From NCBI GenBank assembly GCA_031276415.1, contig JAISNF010000579.1, forward strand, positions 1 to 5,740: a stretch of DNA of 5,740 nt, read 5' to 3'. Shown one piece after another: positions 1-5,740 of the stretch. The translations under genes were made by a program, and so were the position numbers. Source of the DNA: Planctomycetaceae bacterium (GTDB lineage Bacteria > Planctomycetota > Planctomycetia > Pirellulales > Thermoguttaceae). How positions within the stretch are numbered: position 1 is the first letter of the stretch; every line of letters starts with the position of its first letter. Below the pieces are notes generated by a model. It did no database searches. It saw only the letters and a program-made list of their open reading frames with translations, and was not told the DNA's origin.

Positions 1-91
1 AAGAGCGATATTTCTGTTGCCGTTTCTCGGCGTTGAGTTTTCCCTATTTTGTAACCGAAACAGATTATTTGTTATGTAATCTGTAAAATTT
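1..91. repeat. Direct repeat, copy A (partial at window edge)
   Basis: These 91 bases are identical to 610-700 (offset 609 bp). Identity stops at base 92 against 701 (t versus c). The copy begins at the first base of the window, so the repeat may extend further upstream and its true length is unknown. It carries an inverted repeat of 8 bp with a 9-base loop (acagatta at 60-67, taatctgt at 77-84) and a small gccg/cggc hairpin near bases 19-31. No start codon follows it here, although a Shine-Dalgarno-like purine run (aagaggaga) lies at 125-133. The match is seen directly; a role as the 3' end of a second RNA copy is inference. Confidence 0.95.
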
Positions 92-144
92 TCATAAAAT
101 TTAATTTGTTTACAATAGAAAATCAAGAGGAGACAATATTTTAG

Positions 145-179
145 TTGAGAATTGATAGTTGATAGTGGAGAGTGGAGAG
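145..179. repeat. Heptanucleotide tandem repeat (5 units)
   Basis: Five consecutive 7-base units run here: TTGAGAA, TTGATAG, TTGATAG, TGGAGAG, TGGAGAG. They form two exact pairs plus one diverged unit. Short heptamer arrays of this general kind are known from other bacteria such as filamentous cyanobacteria, usually between genes and without assigned function. It lies between copy A of the direct repeat and the promoter at 246. Confidence 0.8.
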
Positions 180-245
180 TTCGCAATACGGAATTATTGT
201 TGTTTAATTTTCGTCCATAAAATAGGAAAAATTTTTATTTTGGTG

Positions 246-273
246 TTGACATGTTTTAATTTTTTATTAAAAT
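246..273 (+). promoter_or_regulatory. Sigma70-like promoter for the structured leader
   Basis: A perfect -35 box TTGACA (246-251) is followed by a 16-bp AT-only-rich spacer and a -10 box TAAAAT (268-273, five of six consensus bases). The predicted transcription start is near 280. A transcript from here would run through the helix-rich region at 350-693 and then into the DUF1559 gene at 732, giving a 5' leader of about 450 nt, or a separate RNA if transcription ends before the gene. The region is very AT-rich, so chance matches to -10 are easy, but the full -35 box is less so. Confidence 0.5.
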
Positions 274-349
274 GATAAACAATTAATTTAATTTCTGAAC
301 TTTTATTTTAAAATTTTGGAGACCAAATTACGTTTTAAAAAATAAGTTG

Positions 350-367
350 CCCGAATTTTTGTTCGGG
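350..367 (+). terminator. Hairpin followed by T-run, terminator-like
   Basis: A 6-bp stem (cccgaa 350-355, ttcggg 362-367) with a 6-base loop is followed by tttt at 368-371. This has the shape of a short intrinsic terminator, but the stem is short and the T-run is only four bases before an A-run. It may instead be the first hairpin of the structured RNA region. It lies downstream of the promoter at 246-273, so if it terminates it would act as an attenuator. The sequence gttttaaaaaat occurs on both sides (332-343 and 367-378). Confidence 0.3.
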
Positions 368-693
368 TTTTAAAAAATCGAGTACGTCAACTGTTGTTAA
401 ATCGCTTCGGCGAATTGTAATTTTCTACATTACGACCGGATTTTCCGGGTAGAAAATTGCTATTGCATTGCAAAGTTGCGTTGCTTCCGCTAAGGGAGCG
501 TCACGTGCAATGTAGTAGGTCTGATTCGGCATTATATTTGAAAACTGTAATGTACCACTTTTGTCGGTGGGAATGAACCTGTTTTAACAACCGTGTCGCT
601 CCTAAATCTAAGAGCGATATTTCTGTTGCCGTTTCTCGGCGTTGAGTTTTCCCTATTTTGTAACCGAAACAGATTATTTGTTATGTAATCTGT
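350..693 (+). ncRNA. Candidate large structured RNA or structured 5' leader
   Basis: No ORF of note occurs here, but many helices can be drawn by eye. A long-range 9-bp helix (393-401 with 583-591) would enclose a branched domain. Inside it are a hairpin with a UUCG tetraloop (402-405/410-413), a 12-bp helix (417-428/449-460) capped by ccgga/tccgg with a three-base loop (436-448), a 13-bp helix (460-472/506-518, two G-U pairs) capped by a 6-bp hairpin (483-488/494-499), an 8-bp helix (529-536/546-553) and a 4-bp hairpin (555-558/567-570). Downstream are a 9-bp helix (593-601/612-620), a gccg/cggc hairpin (628-631/637-640) and an 8-bp hairpin (669-676/686-693). I see none of the hallmark conserved motifs of RNase P, tmRNA, SRP RNA or the common riboswitches. 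It could be a free RNA or the leader of the DUF1559 operon. Strand is inferred from the promoter and gene direction; helices alone do not fix it. Confidence 0.5.
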
Positions 694-700
694 AAAATTT
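610..700. repeat. Direct repeat, copy B, upstream of DUF1559 gene
   Basis: Identical over 91 bases to 1-91. The copy starts inside the loop of a 9-bp helix (593-601/612-620), so the visible boundary at 610 is set by the window edge and not by the element itself. It contains the gccg/cggc hairpin (628-640) and the acagatta/taatctgt hairpin (669-693). It ends 31 bp before the DUF1559 start codon, just upstream of the ribosome binding site. Perfect identity suggests recent duplication, gene conversion or strong constraint. Confidence 0.95.
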
Positions 701-717
701 CAATACCTCTCTATTTT

Positions 718-724
718 AAAGGAG
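718..724 (+). promoter_or_regulatory. Ribosome binding site of DUF1559 gene
   Basis: AAAGGAG lies seven bases before the ATG at 732, an ideal spacing. It fixes the start that puts a prepilin leader of eight residues in front of the cleavage site. Confidence 0.85.
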
Positions 725-731
725 AACAAAA

Positions 732-1910
732 ATGAAAGTACGAATCTTTCACGGATTTACGTTAGTAGAATTACTTGTAGTAATTGCAATTATCGGTGTG
801 TTAATTGCGTTACTATTACCGGCAGTACAAGCAGCAAGAGAGGCGGCAAGACGGATGTCATGTACCAACCACATGAAACAGTTAGGAATTGCGGTACACA
901 ATTTCCATGATTCCTTACAAGGATTACCGCCATCCGGTAGCGGTGTTAATGTTAGTTGGGGACATGAGCAACGATTGTTTTCGCTCTTTGCTTACATTTA
1001 TCCCTTTATTGAGCAACAAGCTCTCTGGGAAGTTTGCAAACAGCGTCTGGAAACAAATGGGTTGATCGGTCATGACAGCGGTTGGTGGAACGGTTTGTCA
1101 CAAGAAAATAAAAATTCATTTGGTTCGGTTCCCATTATGAAATGTCCAACCCGCCGCGGCGGAGTAGCCATTACCGAGAATATTCCAACTTCCGGTATCG
1201 GTTATCATTCTAGTCCTGGTCCTCGCGGAGATTATGCTTTTGCTGTTGCGATTGTTACAGATGGAAGTTGGGACACAGATACCAATAACGCATGGAGTGG
1301 TCAATGGCACACCAATATTGGTCGTACAAACAATGTTTCCGGTGGTACCGCTAAACCTTATTATGACTATCATCGGGGACCATTTCGTGCTGCTATACTA
1401 AGTAATCCCAATGCAGCATCTACTTGGTCGCCGCGAGATAACTTTGCTTGGATCAGCGATGGAACAAGTAATCAAATCCTGTTCGGTGAAAAACAAATTT
1501 TTATGGGTAATGATCCCAATGCCCCACAATGGGCTTCCGCTTTAAATGTTACATGGATTGATGGCGGTTCCAATCCCGCAGAAACAGACGATTCCGGTTA
1601 TCTTTCCGATGGGTCTTATCTAAGTGTTTTTGAATGGCAAAGTCTTGCTAGTTGTCGCGGTCTCAAGTTTGGCGGTTACACGTCGGGGGGGGCAATCCTT
1701 AGCGGCGGGCAACGAGGAAGTCTGAATCCGCCGAATGTTTTCGCCAATGTTTGGGGAGGAACCCGATTGGGATTCGGTAGTTGGCATCCGGGAATTTGTA
1801 ACTTTACATTAGGCGATGGCTCCGTTCGTGCCGTTACTATGACCATTCCCGCAGACACTGCCGCTATGTTGACAATTGTCAATGACGGCAGACCTGTTCA
1901 ATTACCGTAA
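732..1910 (+). CDS. DUF1559 (SBP_bac_10) prepilin-like protein
   Basis: A 392-residue member of the planctomycete-expanded DUF1559 family. The N-terminus has a short basic leader (MKVRIFHG) followed by FTLVELLVV. Cleavage is expected between Gly8 and Phe9, with the conserved Glu13 five residues into the mature protein, as in type IV prepilins and type II secretion pseudopilins. A hydrophobic helix runs to about residue 33, then the AREAARRMSC segment and the NHMKQLGIAVHNFHD-type motif usual for the family (about 46-60). Near the C-terminus is an exact H-X9-DG motif (His352, Asp362, Gly363), the processing-associated signature of these proteins. Length is normal and both ends are intact. It is probably processed by a PilD-type peptidase and exposed outside the inner membrane; the actual function of the family is not established. 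An unusual run of eight G (1685-1692) lies in frame within the coding region. The lipoprotein gene follows after 46 bp, probably co-transcribed. Confidence 0.93.
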   Translation: MKVRIFHGFTLVELLVVIAIIGVLIALLLPAVQAAREAARRMSCTNHMKQLGIAVHNFHDSLQGLPPSGSGVNVSWGHEQRLFSLFAYIYPFIEQQALWEVCKQRLETNGLIGHDSGWWNGLSQENKNSFGSVPIMKCPTRRGGVAITENIPTSGIGYHSSPGPRGDYAFAVAIVTDGSWDTDTNNAWSGQWHTNIGRTNNVSGGTAKPYYDYHRGPFRAAILSNPNAASTWSPRDNFAWISDGTSNQILFGEKQIFMGNDPNAPQWASALNVTWIDGGSNPAETDDSGYLSDGSYLSVFEWQSLASCRGLKFGGYTSGGAILSGGQRGSLNPPNVFANVWGGTRLGFGSWHPGICNFTLGDGSVRAVTMTIPADTAAMLTIVNDGRPVQLP

Positions 1911-1941
1911 TCATTTGAAAAAGTGAAATACTTTAACTTTC

Positions 1942-1946
1942 AGGAG
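1942..1946 (+). promoter_or_regulatory. Ribosome binding site deciding lipoprotein start
   Basis: AGGAG lies ten bases before the ATG at 1957. An in-frame TTG at 1948 would be only one base from it, too close to be used, so ATG 1957 is preferred. Confidence 0.75.
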
Positions 1947-1956
1947 TTTGATTATT

Positions 1957-2337
1957 ATGAGAAATTTTACTATTTTTTTATTGTTCCTCTTGTTTTGCTG
2001 TTCCGGTTGTAATAAACTTGTTACAGTTTCAGGAAAAGTAACTTACCCTGATGGTACACCAGTTACCGGAAACAATGTTATTTTTACCACCGCAACATAC
2101 GAAGCACGAGGAACGCTCAAAGAAGACGGAACTTATTCACTAACTTCCCTCAAACCTGGAGATGGAGTTCCGGCGGGAACGTACACCGTATATTTTGATA
2201 ATCCGGTTCAATCGTTGCCGCCCGATTTCAAAATGAAACGAATCGTCAATGAAAAATATTGTTCACCTTCAACTTCCGGTTTGACTTGCGAAGTTAAAGG
2301 AAAAACAGAATTTAATTTTACTGTTGAAAAACCTTGA
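1957..2337 (+). CDS. Small lipoprotein, carboxypeptidase-regulatory-like fold
   Basis: A protein of 126 residues from ATG 1957 (129 if the poorly placed TTG at 1948 were used). The N-terminus is a short lipoprotein signal: MRN, a hydrophobic stretch FTIFLLFLLF, then CCSGC with the likely lipidated Cys18. The -3 residue of the lipobox is Cys, where Leu is usual, so lipidation is probable but not textbook. The mature part begins KLVTVSGKVTYPDGTPV and continues with GTLKEDGTYSL and GVPAGTYTVYF. This is the beta-sandwich pattern of carboxypeptidase regulatory-like or transthyretin-like domains seen in many planctomycete lipoproteins encoded next to DUF1559 genes. It has no visible catalytic motif and is probably a structural or binding protein anchored to a membrane. 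It shares an operon with the preceding gene by spacing and orientation. Specific function unknown. Confidence 0.85.
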   Translation: MRNFTIFLLFLLFCCSGCNKLVTVSGKVTYPDGTPVTGNNVIFTTATYEARGTLKEDGTYSLTSLKPGDGVPAGTYTVYFDNPVQSLPPDFKMKRIVNEKYCSPSTSGLTCEVKGKTEFNFTVEKP

Positions 2338-2351
2338 AAAGTAAAACCATC

Positions 2352-2513
2352 CAAGAGAAACCGTCAATGCCCGACAAAGTATAAATTTATTACAATAAAT
2401 ATTACAATAAATATTATAATAAATATTATAATAAATATTGCGATAAATATTGTAATAAACCATGTTTTTGTTTTCATGGAAATTATACATTGTAACATTG
2501 ACGGTCTCTCTTG
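2352..2513. repeat. 162-bp element with 18-bp terminal inverted repeats
   Basis: Bases 2352-2369 (caagagaaaccgtcaatg) are complementary to 2496-2513 at 17 of 18 positions; the only mismatch is 2359 against 2506. The 126-bp interior is strongly AT-rich, holds a 12-bp tandem repeat (2390-2461) and a smaller ccatg/catgg hairpin (2460-2464/2475-2479). The element lies between the lipoprotein gene, ending 14 bp upstream, and the glycosidase gene. It resembles a MITE-like non-coding element, although I see no flanking target duplication. It could also act as a long hairpin at the 3' end of the DUF1559 operon transcript. Confidence 0.8.
2390..2461. repeat. 12-bp tandem repeat, six units
   Basis: Six 12-base units with consensus TTAYAATAAATA: two copies of ttacaataaata, two of ttataataaata, then ttgcgataaata and ttgtaataaacc. 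The adjacent pairs are identical, and divergence grows towards the right end. The array sits inside the inverted-repeat element at 2352-2513. Because 12 is a multiple of three it leaves open frames, which explains a spurious minus-strand reading with repeated Asn-Ile-Tyr. Confidence 0.9.
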
Positions 2514-2549
2514 CTATTTTGTTGTCGATTTGTTATTTTTAGAAAAATT

Positions 2550-2578
2550 TTGATTGTTTATTTTATTTACTTTACGAT
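2550..2578 (+). promoter_or_regulatory. Possible promoter of the glycoside hydrolase gene
   Basis: TTGATT (2550-2555) and TACGAT (2573-2578) are separated by 17 bp, each matching four of six consensus bases. The start codon lies 33 bp past the -10 box. The gene needs its own promoter if the inverted-repeat element stops upstream transcription, but the match is modest and the region is AT-rich. Confidence 0.3.
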
Positions 2579-2611
2579 TTTTATTAATTTTTTAATTTTG
2601 AAAGGTTTATT

Positions 2612-5404
2612 ATGACTAAGACGTTTATGTTTTCGTTTCTTTTTTTGATGTTGTGGTCGGCGGTTTTGGTTGCGGCGGAACCGGTATTAACGCCCAATGG
2701 GATTAAGTTTCCGTTACAAGGTTTGGACGATCTCGTTTTTTCCTATCCTGATCTTCAGGACAACAGTCAAAAAAATATTACCAAAATATTTGATAAATCC
2801 ATCACCAATAACGGAAATCAAGCGGTTATTAAATATGAAAGCGGTACGGAAATTGTTTTTGTTAAAAAAGAGAACGGACTTATCGAAATGAGTATCAAAA
2901 ATCCGCCGAACACTTTGGCGGCATTTCGGATCGGTTGCAATATTCCTTTTGCAATCAATGAAGGCGGAAAATATCGTTTCGATCAGCAGGAAGCCAAACC
3001 GTTTCCAATGGAAAAACCGGCAAAACCTCATCTTTATCAGGGAAATACGCAAGTTATGGAGTTGACGGCTCCAAGCGGCGCAACAATTCGTCTGACCGGT
3101 CTGGAACAAGGAACATTTTTTCAACTTCAAGATAATCGCGAATGGAATTGGTCTATCTTTCATGTCTGGTTTAGTTGTCCTTACAATAAAGATCACGCAA
3201 CAATTGACCTGAAATTTTCGTCCGGTAAAGACGACAATTTTAGTGTTGCGAAAATGGTTGACCGGTTTGGTCAGGATTTTGTACGTAATTTTCCCGGTAA
3301 AATCTCGTCCGAAGAAGAACTTCAAAAGGATATTCAAGCCGACGAACAATATTACGCTTCATTTCCGAAACAAAAAAAACGTAACATTTACGGCGGCTTT
3401 GAAGGAACGGCTTCATTGTTTGGTTTGAAAAAAACGGGATTCTTTTATGTTGAGAAAGTAAAAGACCGATGGTTTTTTGTTGATCCAAGCGGTAACGTTT
3501 TTTTTCATCTTGGACTTTGTAGTTTCAACCCCGGCGAAGATTACACTTACACCGAAGGGCGTGAATCTATTTTTGAATGGTTACCGCCGCGAACCGGAGA
3601 ATTTGCAACAGCATGGAATCCGCAATCGTGGTGGAATGATAAAGCGGTTTCCTTTTATCTTGTCAATGTGATTCGAAAATACGGCAAACCTTATGATCAC
3701 AATGAATGGGCAACACGAATGATTGATCGGGTTCGTGCGTTTGGATTTACATCGGGCGGTGCGTTTTCGAGTATTCCTGAAGCCTTTGTAAAAAAACAAT
3801 TTCCGCATGTCCGAATGTTTGGATTTTGGGGACTTGGTTTTGATATTCCGGGCGCACGCGGTTTTTTCGATGTGTTCGATTCTGAACTTGTACAAAAAAT
3901 TGACACTATTTTTGCGAACAATATTGCTCCCCATGCTAATGATCCGTTAATTATTGGCTATTATCTTGCTAACGAACAAGGCACCGAAGACTTGCCGCGG
4001 GCTTTGCCGATGTTATCCGGTCAATTCGCCGCCAAAAAGAAGTTGGTTGACTTTCTGGAAAAAAAATACAGTAACATTAAAAAATTCAATACTGCTTGGG
4101 AAATGCAGGCGGATTCGTTCAACGCCATTCTCGAACCGGGGCTTCCCGTAACAACAAAAAAAGCGTCGGAAGATGTTACGGAATTTACCGGAATTTATCT
4201 TGAACGTTATTATTCGTTACTTTCCGAAACGTTTCATAAATATGACAAAAATCATCTCCTTCTTGGCAGCCGTTGGCAACCGGGTACGGCAAACAATGAA
4301 ATGCTGGTCGGAATTTGTGCAAAATATTGTGACGTTATCAGCGTCAACTATTACACGACGGCATTTGACGTTCAATTTATTAATCGTATTGAAAAATGGT
4401 CTGGCGGTAAACCGATGTTGTTGAGTGAGTGGCATTATACTTGTACGGCGGAGTCGGCGTTGCCCGGCGGTCTCGGCAGTGTCAATACGCAAACAGAACG
4501 CGGATTGGCTTATCGGAATTATGTCGAACAAGCAGCCGCAACCGATTATGTTGTCGGTGTCGAATGGTTTACGTTACTTGATCAGGCACGCGCCGGACGT
4601 TTTTTTGAAAAGAACACCGGTGAAAAAGCAAACACGGGATTATTTTCCGTAACTGATCGCCCCTGGAAAAATTTTGTTGCGGAAGTAGTTAAATCGAACA
4701 ACGATATTTGGAATGTTCTTACCGGTAAGCGTGAACCGTTTCGGTTTGACGATCCGCGGTTTGTTCCGAAATCACAAGGTTACGGTAAACAAACGATTTC
4801 GGCGGCATGGGTTGAAACACCGTTAAAAATTGACGGCAGCCGTGATGATTGGTCTGGTCAGCCGCCCGTCCGAATTAGTGAAACGCGTATGGTGCTTGGC
4901 ACAAACTCCGCCGGAATCAGTGCGGCGTTTCGTGTTGCGTGGGACGCGGAAAATCTGTACATTTTTACTGATGTTACGGATAAAACTCCGGGTAAAAACA
5001 ATCACAAAGGGGCTGATCTCTGGCAAGGCGACGGAATTGAATTGTTTATCGGATACGAAGACCTTGATAAATCGGGCAACCTGATTTTTAGTGACCGGCA
5101 AATTCTTCTCGGTGCCAATCCAACAGGAAATGACCAAACATTTATTCGTAACGCTCCGAAACAACAGGGAACAATCAAACGGATTGTTTCGTTGAAACCG
5201 GATGGTACCGGCTATTATCTTGAAACAGCAATTCCGTTTATGTTACTTGATTTTATGCCGAAGGAAAATCAGGAAATTTTGTTCGATATTGCTATTGACG
5301 ACAGCGAGGATGGGGAAAATCGTCAACGGCAATTTGTTTGGAATGGCGACAATCGCGTTTCGGGAGAACGCGGCGGTTGGGGGCGAGTACGATTAACAAA
5401 ATAA
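2612..5404 (+). CDS. Secreted GH-A clan glycoside hydrolase (GH50/agarase-like) with CBM9-like domain
   Basis: A 930-residue secreted enzyme. AAAGG (2601-2605) is six bases before the ATG. Residues 1-22 form a signal peptide (cleavage likely VAA|EP). Residues about 23-260 are a beta-rich N-terminal region. From about 275 (TGFFYVEKVKDRWFFVDPSG) to about 700 runs a TIM-barrel domain whose order of motifs recalls GH50 agarases: GNVFFHLGL, FDVFDSELVQKI, IIGYYLANEQG, ISVNYY, PMLLSEWHY, EWFTLLDQARAGR and NTGLFSVTDRPW. Glu455 (after Asn454, end of strand 4) is the probable acid/base and Glu606 the probable nucleophile. Their 151-residue spacing fits clan GH-A retaining enzymes. Residues about 727-930 look like a CBM9/DOMON-type carbohydrate-binding module (LKIDGSRDDW, VAWDAENLYIFTDVTD, DLWQGDGIELFIG). 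The substrate cannot be named: agarose, another galactan or a different glycan are all possible. The gene is intact; coaB starts one base after its stop codon. Confidence 0.8.
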   Translation: MTKTFMFSFLFLMLWSAVLVAAEPVLTPNGIKFPLQGLDDLVFSYPDLQDNSQKNITKIFDKSITNNGNQAVIKYESGTEIVFVKKENGLIEMSIKNPPNTLAAFRIGCNIPFAINEGGKYRFDQQEAKPFPMEKPAKPHLYQGNTQVMELTAPSGATIRLTGLEQGTFFQLQDNREWNWSIFHVWFSCPYNKDHATIDLKFSSGKDDNFSVAKMVDRFGQDFVRNFPGKISSEEELQKDIQADEQYYASFPKQKKRNIYGGFEGTASLFGLKKTGFFYVEKVKDRWFFVDPSGNVFFHLGLCSFNPGEDYTYTEGRESIFEWLPPRTGEFATAWNPQSWWNDKAVSFYLVNVIRKYGKPYDHNEWATRMIDRVRAFGFTSGGAFSSIPEAFVKKQFPHVRMFGFWGLGFDIPGARGFFDVFDSELVQKIDTIFANNIAPHANDPLIIGYYLANEQGTEDLPRALPMLSGQFAAKKKLVDFLEKKYSNIKKFNTAWEMQADSFNAILEPGLPVTTKKASEDVTEFTGIYLERYYSLLSETFHKYDKNHLLLGSRWQPGTANNEMLVGICAKYCDVISVNYYTTAFDVQFINRIEKWSGGKPMLLSEWHYTCTAESALPGGLGSVNTQTERGLAYRNYVEQAAATDYVVGVEWFTLLDQARAGRFFEKNTGEKANTGLFSVTDRPWKNFVAEVVKSNNDIWNVLTGKREPFRFDDPRFVPKSQGYGKQTISAAWVETPLKIDGSRDDWSGQPPVRISETRMVLGTNSAGISAAFRVAWDAENLYIFTDVTDKTPGKNNHKGADLWQGDGIELFIGYEDLDKSGNLIFSDRQILLGANPTGNDQTFIRNAPKQQGTIKRIVSLKPDGTGYYLETAIPFMLLDFMPKENQEILFDIAIDDSEDGENRQRQFVWNGDNRVSGERGGWGRVRLTK

Positions 5405-5405
5405 A

Positions 5406-5740
5406 ATGTCAACACGTTCACGCATTTTGATTACTTCAGGTCCGACACGTGAATATCTTGATCCTGTACGTTTTTTGACAAACGGTTCAAGTGGTCGTAT
5501 GGGTGTTGCTCTTGCGGAAATTGTTTTGGAACGCGGTGAATTACCGGTGATTGTCAGCGGACCGGTTACGTTGGTTTATCCTGACGGAGCCGAAATTCAC
5601 CGTGTCGAAACAACAGAAGAAATGCTCGAATGTTGTTTGCGGCTTTTTCCTGATTGTAACGGAATTATCGGAGCGGCTGCTCCTTGCGATTTCAAACCGG
5701 AATATTTTTCAGAACAAAAATTGTCCAAATCGGAAAAAAA
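5406..5740 (+). CDS. coaB: Phosphopantothenate-cysteine ligase, 5' part
   Basis: The first 111 codons are visible; the gene runs off the window. The protein begins MSTRSRILITSGPTREYLDP and continues VRFLTNGSSGRMGVALAE, SGPVTL, TTEEML and GAAAPCDFKPEYF followed by a Lys-rich segment. These match the nucleotide-binding and substrate-binding motifs of the CoaB domain of Dfp/CoaBC (PF04127), which joins 4'-phosphopantothenate to cysteine in coenzyme A synthesis in the cytoplasm. The E. coli fusion protein carries a CoaC decarboxylase domain in front; here the conserved CoaB start motif lies at residue 9, so this is a stand-alone CoaB. The Cys in APCD, where Val-Ala-Asp is usual, is a mild deviation. 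ATG is one base after the previous stop codon and no strong Shine-Dalgarno is visible, so translation may be coupled to the upstream gene. Confidence 0.9.
   Translation, partial: MSTRSRILITSGPTREYLDPVRFLTNGSSGRMGVALAEIVLERGELPVIVSGPVTLVYPDGAEIHRVETTEEMLECCLRLFPDCNGIIGAAAPCDFKPEYFSEQKLSKSEK

Noticed and set aside
145..179. CRISPR array
   Set aside because: The repeats are contiguous 7-mers without spacers; the 12-bp array at 2390-2461 is likewise without spacers.
669..693. Intrinsic terminator just before the DUF1559 gene
   Set aside because: The 8-bp stem is AT-rich and is followed by aaaattt, not a T-run, so termination is unlikely; read-through into the gene is favoured.
350..700. RNase P RNA, tmRNA, SRP RNA, 6S RNA or c-di-GMP riboswitch
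   Set aside because: I could not find their hallmark conserved motifs on the plus strand, such as GAGGAAAGTCC of RNase P or a tRNA-like end with CCA for tmRNA. A covariance-model search would settle this.
1948..1956. TTG at 1948 as lipoprotein start
   Set aside because: It would sit one base from the Shine-Dalgarno AGGAG; ATG 1957 has workable spacing and gives a normal lipoprotein signal.
2269..2490. Minus-strand reading frame with repeated Asn-Ile-Tyr residues
   Set aside because: It is the translation of the 12-bp tandem repeat, has no ribosome binding site and overlaps the end of the lipoprotein gene.
2714..3349. Long minus-strand reading frame of 211 codons
   Set aside because: It lies wholly inside the glycosidase gene in antisense, lacks recognisable motifs, and its composition reflects the codon pattern of the opposite strand.

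Overview
The window looks like a piece of an AT-rich member of the Planctomycetota. The main evidence is a protein with a prepilin-type N-terminus and a C-terminal H-X9-DG motif (DUF1559 / SBP_bac_10). This family is hugely expanded in planctomycetes, and here it is followed by a small lipoprotein with a carboxypeptidase-regulatory-like fold, a pairing typical of that phylum. Assignment below phylum is not possible from this sequence.

Layout. Bases 1-731 hold no protein gene. They contain two identical 91-bp direct repeats (1-91, cut by the window edge, and 610-700), a short heptanucleotide tandem repeat (145-179), a good sigma70-like promoter (246-273) and, downstream of it, a region of about 350 nt rich in long complementary helices (about 350-693). 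That region reads like a large structured RNA or a structured 5' leader. It ends 38 nt before the DUF1559 gene (732-1910), which has its own Shine-Dalgarno site. The lipoprotein gene (1957-2337) follows after 46 nt and is probably in the same operon.

The 274-bp gap after it contains a 162-bp element (2352-2513) bounded by 18-bp inverted repeats and carrying a 12-bp tandem repeat. Next come a secreted three-part carbohydrate-active enzyme (2612-5404: signal peptide, N-terminal beta-rich region, clan GH-A barrel resembling GH50 agarases, C-terminal CBM9-like domain) and, one base after its stop codon, the 5' part of a stand-alone phosphopantothenate-cysteine ligase gene (coaB, 5406 to the window end).

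Functionally, the window has a surface or secretion pair (pseudopilin-like protein plus lipoprotein), a polysaccharide-degrading enzyme and a coenzyme A biosynthesis gene; nothing visible ties the three jobs together. The most unusual part is the leader: several long helices, a UUCG-capped hairpin and a long-range closing helix, with the 3' end of the same sequence repeated 609 bp upstream. I do not recognise it as a known RNA family.
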